Shown piece after piece: positions 42,997-51,200 of a stretch of DNA of 64,000 nucleotides. Position 1 is the first letter of the stretch. Each line of letters starts with the position of its first letter. The stretch comes from Flavobacteriia bacterium (GTDB lineage Bacteria > Bacteroidota > Bacteroidia > Flavobacteriales_D > Crocinitomicaceae): contig CANFUT010000003.1 of the NCBI GenBank assembly GCA_947450325.1, positions 62,001-126,000 of the forward strand. The letters are read 5' to 3'. The notes beneath the pieces were generated by a model, which worked only from the letters and a program-made list of their open reading frames with translations, was not told the origin of the DNA and ran no database searches. The position numbers were made by a program, and so were the translations under genes.

Positions 42997-43009
42997 AATA
43001 ATAGAACAC

Positions 43010-43225
43010 ATGTCACAACCCAATAATCCACTTCACGGAATCAAATTAGAAGAAATGATTGTCGCACTCGAAAAAGAAATCGGTTGGGATCACATGGGTT
43101 ATTTAGTTCCCATCAATTGCTTTTTGAAAGATCCAAGCGTGAAATCAAGTTTGACTTTCTTGAGAAAAACGCCTTGGGCAAGAAAAAAAGTGGAAGATTT
43201 GTATTTAGAGCGAATTGTTAGGTAA
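43010..43225 (+). CDS. VF530-family DNA-binding protein (DUF2132)
   Basis: 71 residues, cytoplasmic. The family sequence is easily recognised: [51 protein letters not shown]. Members are small helical proteins; the Vibrio VF530 structure suggested DNA binding, but the role is not established. It starts 14 bases past the ettA terminator. Confidence 0.93.
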   Translation: MSQPNNPLHGIKLEEMIVALEKEIGWDHMGYLVPINCFLKDPSVKSSLTFLRKTPWARKKVEDLYLERIVR

Positions 43226-43231
43226 TTAAGA

Positions 43232-43303
43232 AAGTAGAATTAAGAATGCAGAATTTGGCAATAATCCCATTTAATTCTTAATTCTGCATTCTACATTCTT
43301 AAT
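43232..43303. repeat. AATTAAGAATGCAGAATT inverted repeat at a convergent junction
   Basis: GAATTAAGAATGCAGAATT (43237-43255) faces AATTCTGCATTC (43280-43292), followed by the offset copy ATTCTTAATTC. It could act as a bidirectional terminator. The right arm runs into the stop codon of the convergent lipoprotein gene at 43299. Confidence 0.6.
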
Positions 43304-44162
43304 TCATTCTAAATCCAATCACATTCGGCAAAGCCCAAAAATGATCATTTAAATCGTTGGGATAAGTTTCTGAAACATAACTTCCAATTTTTTCAATTTT
43401 TCGATCTCCAAAATGAATATACAAACTCGTTTGAGGTCCGCCTTCCATGTAAATGGCATTGTTTAATTTAAATGGAAAACCTAGCATAAATTCAATCATT
43501 TCATTGTGCGTATAGGGCGAACGTGAAAAGATGAAATAGATATTTCCAAGTGCATCAACCGCGGTAACCAACATGCTGCAAGATTGATTTTTCTTGTTCC
43601 AACTCAAAGGTTGACTATTGCAATCAATCATTCTCAAACCTTGCGCATAACAATGGTAATCATCTTTGACATTTTCCCAATTTTCGCATTTTAAATCCAA
43701 AACAGTAAATTTCCATTTCAGACTGTCCTTCGGATTAAACGCAATCATCGCATTGTAATTCGGATACAAATTTGGATTATTGACATGTTCGCCCGCTTTG
43801 AGATATCCTTTGCTCAACATTTTTTTTGCCAAATCATACATTCCAGCATTGACCACCACATTCAAATTGTATTTTTCAGCCCATTCACTTGCAGATTTCG
43901 ATTTTTTATCTTCTTCGGCAGTTGCAGCGTGCATTTCCAATTCAAAATCTTTTGGATTGAGCTTTAAAATGCAAATGCGAGAATCGTTGATTGCAGATTT
44001 TTTCGGTGCTTCCATTTCCATGTATTCCGCTCCTTTGGCTAAATTTTGCCATTTTCCAAGAAGTGTGTCAGGTTCAATTTTTGCTGAATCTGCTGGTTGT
44101 GAACAAGCTGAAAGTGGCAATAAAATTGAAAGTATGAAAATGTATCGCAGTCTAAATTTCAT
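43299..44162 (-). CDS. Phosphodiester glycosidase (NAGPA-like) lipoprotein
   Basis: 287 residues. Signal peptide with lipobox (ILLPLSAC) anchors it in the envelope. The NAGPA/phosphodiester glycosidase domain is seen as LNVVVNAGMYD, a middle NYNAMIAFNPKDS, SCSMLVTAVDALGNIYFIFS and the C-terminal AIYMEGGPQTSLYI, the place of the family's D/E-G-G motif. Family members cut GlcNAc-1-phosphodiester bonds, in bacteria probably in wall polymers or exopolysaccharide. I chose ATG 44162 because it gives the lipobox; the reading to 44234 would add 24 residues inside the upstream gene. It overlaps that gene by 11 bases. Confidence 0.88.
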   Translation of the reverse strand: MKFRLRYIFILSILLPLSACSQPADSAKIEPDTLLGKWQNLAKGAEYMEMEAPKKSAINDSRICILKLNPKDFELEMHAATAEEDKKSKSASEWAEKYNLNVVVNAGMYDLAKKMLSKGYLKAGEHVNNPNLYPNYNAMIAFNPKDSLKWKFTVLDLKCENWENVKDDYHCYAQGLRMIDCNSQPLSWNKKNQSCSMLVTAVDALGNIYFIFSRSPYTHNEMIEFMLGFPFKLNNAIYMEGGPQTSLYIHFGDRKIEKIGSYVSETYPNDLNDHFWALPNVIGFRMN

Positions 44163-45270
44163 TCCAATCGAATTTTTTGGTGTGGATTGGAAACAAATCA
44201 CACAACTCTCCTGAATAGTAAAACTGATAGCCAATCATTCCAAATGAAATTGGTTTTTCCTTGATTTTAATCACAGATCCACCCACTTTTGGGTCTTTTT
44301 TTGGAACTGATTGTGGAAATCCAACATTGAAAAGCGTTGATAAAATTTCTGGACGATTGTCGATTGGAAATCCCCTGCGTTCCCATTGGTGTTTCACTTG
44401 TTTTAAGAAAACAGCGGCGTACATGTAAGAATAATAGTGATTTCGGAATGAAATCAAACGATCAATTCTCTCTTGTGCAGGATTGTCCGTTTTGAAATCC
44501 AACAGCTTTTCATATTTCTTACCTAAATAATAGGCGCTTGTTGAATCTTTTAAATGTTTTTCAATCGTTTGCGCTGTCAATTCTTTGATTCCAGTAACAC
44601 CCAAAGAAAATTTAGATTCAACAGACAATATTTTCAAAGGACCAATCCATTTTTTGTAAGCTTCACGATCCGAATTGAATAAGCGCATTTGTTCGCCAAT
44701 CAAACAGCAAACAATCAATCGAGATTCCACGCCAGACATTTTCGCAACAGAATCAATTACTTTTTTGTCTTTTTCAACCGCAATTTTGAAATCGTCCCAT
44801 TCTGAAGTATTCATCCAATGATAAATGCTTTTGCTCGTTTTTCCTTCAACAGGTTGGTATTTGTTTTCACGATATTTAATAACTTCCAAATAATAAGGCG
44901 AAGTTTTATCTGCCAACATATCCACAGATTCAACCATTCTCAGCGCTTCAGTATAATCGTGATTCGATTCTAAAGAAGCCAAAATGTGTTGCGCATTTTT
45001 TGGATAATACTTTTTCAAAATCAGAATTCGATTCAAAGCTTCGTATTTTTCAGCAACCACAGCCAAACTGTCTTTATCTGATTTTACTTGGTATTTGTCG
45101 CTCATCACTTGCAAAACACGGCTATTTCCGTCCACAGCGCCAGATTCATTGGTCCATTTGAAATAAATGGCGAAATAAGCAATCGTTAAAAACGCACCAA
45201 TGAGTGCAAAGCAAATTGTAAAAAAGTATAATGGAATCTTAATCCATTTACTGCGAAAAAAATTTTTCAA
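44152..45270 (-). CDS. Membrane-anchored protein with lysozyme/transglycosylase-like domain
   Basis: 372 residues with one N-terminal membrane helix (about 12-36) and a large helical periplasmic domain. Residues about 185-250 resemble an SLT/lysozyme-like core: VESRLIVCCLIGEQMRLF (a possible catalytic Glu in IGEQ), then KFSLGVTGIKELTAQTIEKHL, which matches the spacing of the transglycosylase motif S-x-G-x-x-x-I-x-x-x-T-A. It is translationally coupled to the phosphodiester glycosidase gene. Both could act on wall glycans, but no substrate can be read from the sequence. Confidence 0.65.
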   Translation of the reverse strand: MKNFFRSKWIKIPLYFFTICFALIGAFLTIAYFAIYFKWTNESGAVDGNSRVLQVMSDKYQVKSDKDSLAVVAEKYEALNRILILKKYYPKNAQHILASLESNHDYTEALRMVESVDMLADKTSPYYLEVIKYRENKYQPVEGKTSKSIYHWMNTSEWDDFKIAVEKDKKVIDSVAKMSGVESRLIVCCLIGEQMRLFNSDREAYKKWIGPLKILSVESKFSLGVTGIKELTAQTIEKHLKDSTSAYYLGKKYEKLLDFKTDNPAQERIDRLISFRNHYYSYMYAAVFLKQVKHQWERRGFPIDNRPEILSTLFNVGFPQSVPKKDPKVGGSVIKIKEKPISFGMIGYQFYYSGELCDLFPIHTKKFDWNEI

Positions 45271-45314
45271 AGGAATTTCATTTTGTTAACGGCGCAAAAT
45301 TAAGGTTTTCAATT

Positions 45315-46280
45315 CTATTTGCCAACATTCAACGCTTTTACGTCTCCTTCATGAGTTACGATGAAATATTCTTTCGTTGTTTTGGTTTCTACAATTGGAG
45401 CTGGTTTTGGCGTTTCGTCAGCATAAATGCGAAAAGTAATTTCATACATCACTTGAATCACAGGTTCCACAATTTCAGGATTGGTAACAAAATCAAATTC
45501 TTTGTCAAAAATTGGTTGATAAAATTGCGTTGTTGATTTTTCTGTTTGCGTTACAGCAGCTGATTTTTTCAAATTCAACGAAGAATTCGAGTAGGCTTGA
45601 TAAGATTTGTAGCTTTCGATCGGATAAGTAACTCGATAACCATCAGCCAATTGTTTTTTCATGGTAGTAAAATCCATTCCCAATAAATCTTGGCGCATTT
45701 TGATTTTTTCTTTTAAAATTAATTGGGCTTTGGTAGCCAAATCTTTGCGCACTTGTTCCATGTTACTTGCAAAATAATCTACGCGAATCAAATCATACAC
45801 TTCAGAACCTGAACAAGCTGCAACGATTTCTGTCAATGAATTTGGATTTTTATATTTTATGTGAACATTGATTTTCATTTCGAATCCTTTGGGAACTTCG
45901 TTGTACGTTTTCTTATTGAACGCTTTTTTGGTTTCCTCAAATTCGTAGCAAGGAACAAATGAAATCATATCGGTATAAAACTCAATTTCTTTCTTCAATT
46001 CAAACGGTTTTTTGATTTGATTGATTCTTTCATCCATTAAACGTTGAATTTCTTCTAAATTTTCACCTGTTTGCGTAACACTGAAAATGGCGACATAACT
46101 TTCTGCTTTCACATTGGTCAGTCCTTTGATATTGATAATTATATCGTTTGTGTTAATGCGCACATCGATGTTGCTTTCATTCAAATGGGTTTGTTGCAAG
46201 TAATTGATATTGCCAGAAACTTGTCCAAAAACTCCTAATGAAGATGCAATTAGACTTAATAATAAGATTGATTTTTTCAT
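45315..46280 (-). CDS. Secreted protein of unknown function
   Basis: 321 residues. Signal peptide MKKSILLLSLIASSLGVFGQ. The body has an SIMPL/DUF541-like look: ITVSV-type strands (NTNDIIINIKGLTNVKAESYVAIFSV), a long helix LEEIQRLMDERINQIKKPFEL and a second strand-helix unit with MEQVRKDLATKAQLILKEKIKM; two Cys may pair (FVPCYEF, VAACSGS). The C-terminus is Pro-rich then VIQVMYEITFRIYADE. I start at ATG 46280; the reading to 46379 adds 33 residues before the signal peptide. It is 44 bases upstream of the transglycosylase-like gene on the same strand and may be in its operon. Confidence 0.7.
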   Translation of the reverse strand: MKKSILLLSLIASSLGVFGQVSGNINYLQQTHLNESNIDVRINTNDIIINIKGLTNVKAESYVAIFSVTQTGENLEEIQRLMDERINQIKKPFELKKEIEFYTDMISFVPCYEFEETKKAFNKKTYNEVPKGFEMKINVHIKYKNPNSLTEIVAACSGSEVYDLIRVDYFASNMEQVRKDLATKAQLILKEKIKMRQDLLGMDFTTMKKQLADGYRVTYPIESYKSYQAYSNSSLNLKKSAAVTQTEKSTTQFYQPIFDKEFDFVTNPEIVEPVIQVMYEITFRIYADETPKPAPIVETKTTKEYFIVTHEGDVKALNVGK

Positions 46281-46390
46281 AAAATTTGTTGTTTGGTGGT
46301 TTAATACATTGGTGACAAAGAAAGGTTCATTCGCGATGTAAAATGGCAGATTAATTTCTGATTGAAAAGTCAAAATCAAAGTAGAATCAC

Positions 46391-46398
46391 TATTTTTG
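46391..46398 (+). promoter_or_regulatory. -7 box of pepD
   Basis: TATTTTTG, an exact TAnnTTTG match, about 60 bases before ATG 46458. Confidence 0.4.
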
Positions 46399-46457
46399 TT
46401 TCTAGTTAATTTGTATTCATTTCGACTCGATTTATTCGGGTTATAAAAAATAAGAAA

Positions 46458-47906
46458 ATGTCAATTAGAAACTTAGAGCCGAAAGCATTGTGGAATCATT
46501 TTGCAGATTTAAATGCAGTTCCTCGTCCATCTAAAAAAGAAGAGCGAGTGATTGAATTCATGGTAAATTTTGGTAAATCTTTAGGACTTGAGACCATTCA
46601 AGATGCCATCGGAAATGTAATTATCAAAAAACCAGCAACTGCAGGAATGGAAAATCGTCCAACAGTGGTTTTGCAGTCGCATTTAGACATGGTTCATCAA
46701 AAAAACAGCGATACAGTTTTTGATTTCGACACGCAAGGAATTGAAATGTTGGTTGATGGAGATTGGGTAAAAGCAAATGGAACCACTTTAGGCGCTGACA
46801 ATGGAATAGGTGTTGCTGCAATCATGGCAATTTTTGCTTCAACTGACATTGCTCATCCAGCTTTGGAAGCGATGTTTACAATTGATGAAGAAACAGGAAT
46901 GACTGGCGCAATTAAAATTGATCCAAGCAATTTCAAAGGAACCGTTTTATTGAATTTAGATACAGAAGATGACGATGAATTGTCTATCGGTTGTGCGGGA
47001 GGAATTGATACCAACACAACTTACTCTTACGAAGAAGAAAACACAGATGCAAATCACGTAGGCTACGAAATCAATATTCGTGGATTGTTAGGTGGACATT
47101 CAGGAATGGACATTCACCGCGGAAGAGGAAATGCAAATAAATTGATGAATCGTATTTTGTATCAAGGAGTTTCTTTGATGCATTTACAAGTAGCATCTAT
47201 TGACGGTGGAAGTTTGCGCAATGCGATTCCAAGAGAATCAACGGCAGTTGTGACCGTTTTAAAAGACAATGCCAAAGCTTTTGAAGCATTTTTAGCTTCA
47301 TTTTCAGAGGAATTGAAAGTTGAATTAAGCACGGTAGAAACTGCGTTGACGATTGAATGGAAATCAGTTACAACGCCAGCAAAAGTGATGAAACCTGAAG
47401 ACACAATTAAGGTGTTGAATACTATTTATGCAGTTCCAAACGGTGTTTTTAGAATGAGTCCAGACATGGAAGGATTGGTTGAAACTTCTTCAAGTTTGGC
47501 GCGAATCATTTTGAAAGAAGGAAAATTTATTACACAATCATTGCAACGTTCAAGTGTTGAAAGTACAAAATCAGATGTTGCCAACGCAGTGAGAGCAGCT
47601 TTTGAAAATATGGGTTGTGCTGTAGTGCAAAATGGAGATTATCCAGGATGGAAACCAAATCCAAACTCAGCAATTTTGAATTTAATGGCAGATTTATACC
47701 GCAAAAGATACAGTGAAGAACCACAAATCAAAGCTTGTCACGCAGGATTGGAATGTGGAATCTTAGGAAAGCATTTTCCAAATATGGACATGATTTCTTT
47801 TGGACCAAATATCCGTGCGGCGCATTCTCCGGATGAAAAAGTACAAATTTCTTCAGTGCAAAAATTCTGGGGTTATTTGTTAGAAGCTTTGGAATCAATT
47901 AAATAA
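46458..47906 (+). CDS. pepD: Aminoacyl-histidine dipeptidase (beta-Ala-His dipeptidase) PepD
   Basis: 482 residues; cytoplasmic M20-family zinc peptidase that splits dipeptides with unblocked N-terminus such as Xaa-His. Metal and catalytic motifs are complete: VVLQSHLDMVHQ, LGADNGIGVAAIMAIF, FTIDEETGMTGA, a lid domain with GLLGGHSGMDIHRGRGN, and the C-terminal ACHAGLECGILGKHFP and ISFGPNIRAAHSPDEKV. Length is normal. Its terminator lies just behind, before the DUF3820 gene. Confidence 0.95.
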   Translation: MSIRNLEPKALWNHFADLNAVPRPSKKEERVIEFMVNFGKSLGLETIQDAIGNVIIKKPATAGMENRPTVVLQSHLDMVHQKNSDTVFDFDTQGIEMLVDGDWVKANGTTLGADNGIGVAAIMAIFASTDIAHPALEAMFTIDEETGMTGAIKIDPSNFKGTVLLNLDTEDDDELSIGCAGGIDTNTTYSYEEENTDANHVGYEINIRGLLGGHSGMDIHRGRGNANKLMNRILYQGVSLMHLQVASIDGGSLRNAIPRESTAVVTVLKDNAKAFEAFLASFSEELKVELSTVETALTIEWKSVTTPAKVMKPEDTIKVLNTIYAVPNGVFRMSPDMEGLVETSSSLARIILKEGKFITQSLQRSSVESTKSDVANAVRAAFENMGCAVVQNGDYPGWKPNPNSAILNLMADLYRKRYSEEPQIKACHAGLECGILGKHFPNMDMISFGPNIRAAHSPDEKVQISSVQKFWGYLLEALESIK

Positions 47907-47922
47907 AAAATATTGAAAATTT

Positions 47923-47967
47923 GAATCGCGGGTTAGTTCTATTTACTAATTCGCGATTCTTTTTTTT
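47923..47967 (+). terminator. Terminator of pepD
   Basis: GAATCGCG (47923-47930) pairs with CGCGATTC (47952-47959), with an inner TTAGT/ACTAA stem, followed by eight T. Confidence 0.88.
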
Positions 47968-47990
47968 GAAAGAATCCTTAAATTGCAAAC

Positions 47991-48218
47991 ATGTTTAATC
48001 CAGAAGAAGCTCGAAAAGAATTGATCGAATTGGCTAATACTAAAATGTATTATGGCAAGTACAAAGGGAAATTGTTGATACAGATTCCTGAGGAATATTA
48101 TGTGTGGTACAAAGGCAAAGGATTTCCGGATGGTAAGTTGGGAAGGCAAATGGAACAGATGCTAGAAATTAAAATTAACGGATTAGAAAAGCTTATTTAC
48201 CCTTTGATCAATAAGTAG
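47991..48218 (+). CDS. DUF3820 family protein
   Basis: 75 residues, cytoplasmic. The family core MYYGKYKGKLLIQIPEEYYVWY, GKGFPDGKLGRQMEQMLEIKINGLE is clear. DUF3820 proteins are small and widespread; the Pseudomonas member was named a putative quorum-sensing-regulated virulence factor, but a general role is not known. It begins 24 bases after the pepD terminator and has no partner. Confidence 0.9.
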   Translation: MFNPEEARKELIELANTKMYYGKYKGKLLIQIPEEYYVWYKGKGFPDGKLGRQMEQMLEIKINGLEKLIYPLINK

Positions 48219-48299
48219 GCATTTTTTTGGAAAATAATTTTAAATTTTTTAAATTCAACCTTTAATTGATACCTAACGTTTTACAATAAAAATGAAAAT

Positions 48300-51200
48300 A
48301 TGAGACTACTAACTACTTTTATAATTTTCGGACTATTTTTTTTCGGAGCAAATGCTCAAAAATGGGGTGCAAATACCTTTAGTCAATTCACCAATGAAGC
48401 TTTAGATGTTGAAATTGACAATGCGGGAAATTCTTATATCACAGGTTATGTGACGGGTGAAACAGCTTTCAATACAAACAACGTAATTCAAAATGCTGCA
48501 GGAAATGGAGACATTTATGTAGCAAAATATGATCAAAGTGGAAATTTAGTTTGGTATAAAAAATTTGGAGGAAATTATTCTGATCGCGCGTATGATTTAG
48601 CGATTGGTCCAGACCAAAACATAGTTGTTACAGGTCAATTTTTTGGAAGTGTGACATTTGGTTCAACAACTTTACAATCAACTTTAAACTCAAAAGACAT
48701 TTTTCTCGTCAAATTAGACCCAAATGGAGATGTGATTTGGGCTTTGAAAGAGGGTGGAAGCATGGCAGAAAATGCTTATGGTGTAACAGTTGATCATCAA
48801 AATAATGTAATTTTGACAGGTCAGTTTCAAGGAAATGCAACCATTGCAGGTTCAAATTTCACGAGTATTATTGATCCAATAACCAATTTGCCTTCATTTG
48901 ATTTATTCATTTCGAAATATGATTCTTCAGGAAATCCACTTTGGGGTTTAAATGGAGCGGCTAAAAAGGAAGATCGTGGGTTGGCGGTTGCTGTTGATAG
49001 TCAAGACAATATTTTTGTGACCGGTCAATATTCTGACACCTTGCTTTTTGCAGGAAATTCATATAATAACAATGGTTATAATGTCGGATTTGTTACTAAA
49101 ATTTCTCCTATAGGTCAAGTTCAATTTTTCAATAATTTAAGAGCAGGATTTGTATTACCTTACGATTTAGAAGTCAATAATGCAGATAAAGTGGTTATTA
49201 CCGGTGATTTTTTAGGAAATATGAATTATTACCACAATAATCAAGCAAATTCAATACAAAACCAATACACTAAAAAGATTTTTATTTTGACAATTGAAAA
49301 TAGTGGTTCTTATGTTTGGAATTACACTTTAGGCTCAGAAAGTGATATTTCATCCACCTCAGTTTCAGTTGATCCTAATAATAATGTTTTTGTCACAGGA
49401 TTTTTTAGTTGTGCTTTAAATCAATTACATGATTCTGTTCCAGCTCTATGGAATTCTGTCGGGTTTAAAGATCCTTTTGTTTTGAAAGTCTCAGGGCAAG
49501 GGAATTTCATTTACGCCAAACAATTGGGAGGAAAAATGGATGATGTTGGTCATGGAATTGCAGTCAAGTCGGTTGATAAACCAATACTTTGTGGTGGATT
49601 TACTAAACCAATGAATATCGCTCCAACTTCAACTGCTTCGGTTGCAAGTGCAAATAATAATTATCAATTGAGAGCGCTATCCGCTGAAGTTGGACAATTT
49701 TATTTTACAGGAGATAGCACCAGAAATTCGTTTTTGTTAAAATATATTGACGTCAATTACGCAAGTTACAATTACTACAATATCCAAACATCAGATAGCT
49801 TGATCGGATTTATTAATAATGATATAGATACAATTCATTTCTGTAACATTACTAGTATTGGTTATAATCCTTTAACTTGGAATTTTTATGGACCTTCATA
49901 TTTTTATTCTTGGAATAACGGTATGAGTCATCAGTCAATAGATGTAACTACTACTGGTGATTTTTCTGTAACCGTTAATCGAAATGACGGCTGTGCGACG
50001 GATATTGATAGTATTTATATGATTGCTGATCCAATTCCAGTGTTGCCATTGTTATCAGATGATGTAGTTCAATATACCAATCAAATAGCCAATCCGCCGA
50101 CATATCATTATGGAAGTTATCATTTTTGTTATCCAAATCCGATTGTTGTAAATTATACAAACCTAGCACCAGGGACAACAATGACAACTTTGGAACCTGA
50201 TGATAATTTGATTCCGGGAATTGGTCCAAACACACATTCGCTATACGGAGCATATATAATCACTGTTGATAATGGAATGTGCCAAAAGTCAGGCGCTTTT
50301 GACATAGAATACGATTATTCTCCTCCACATGATACCATAGATCCTCAAATTTCTAGTACGAGTCCATTTGTAAATGATTCAATAACAATATGTAAAGGTC
50401 AATCAGTTAATTTTTTCGCTTACGACCTTATGACTAATCCTTTAGGGAATTATCAGCCATTTCAAGAACCAGTTGTTACAGCCTATTTTACGGTGAATGG
50501 AAATGTTTACATGGCAGGATATGATTTTAGTATAGGTTTTGATCCAATTGTTTCTGGAAACTATCTTGTAGAATTTGATATTATTTTAGGTTATAATAAT
50601 TTATGTGGTATTGATACTTCTCATTTTCATGCTCAAAGAACATACTATATTGAGGTTTTACCACTACCAAATTTCAATGCTACAATTATTGGGGACAATC
50701 TTCTCTGTGAAAATGGTTCTATTTTTCTAACTATTTCAAATACAAATTCCAATTTAAATTGGTCTGGTCCGGGGATTTCGTGGGAAAGTGTTTCGGGAGA
50801 TAGTATTGAAGTAAATCAGCCTGGAACTTATACATATTCAGGAATTTTGGTAGATCCAGTTACAGGTTGTCAGAAAGAAATAATAATTAACAAAACAATT
50901 ACATTGAAAGTTGCTCCAAATATTTTGTCAAATCCACTCGACGGAATAATTTGTCCCAATGATACTGCCTTTTTATCATTACCAAGTATTTATCAATCTT
51001 ATCAGTGGGTTGGTCCAGATGGTGATACAATTTCATATTTAAATACTTATGAAGGTATGAATCAAGGATTTTATTATTGTCATGTAGTGGACAATCAAGG
51101 ATGCAATCTAACAACACCACCGTTTGAATTAAAGGAGTTTACAACGCCGAGTGTTTCAATTTTTCCACAAAATTTTATTTGTGAAAATGAATCAGTAACC

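Noticed and set aside
43780-44214. 144-codon open frame on the plus strand
   Set aside because: Antisense to the phosphodiester glycosidase lipoprotein gene.
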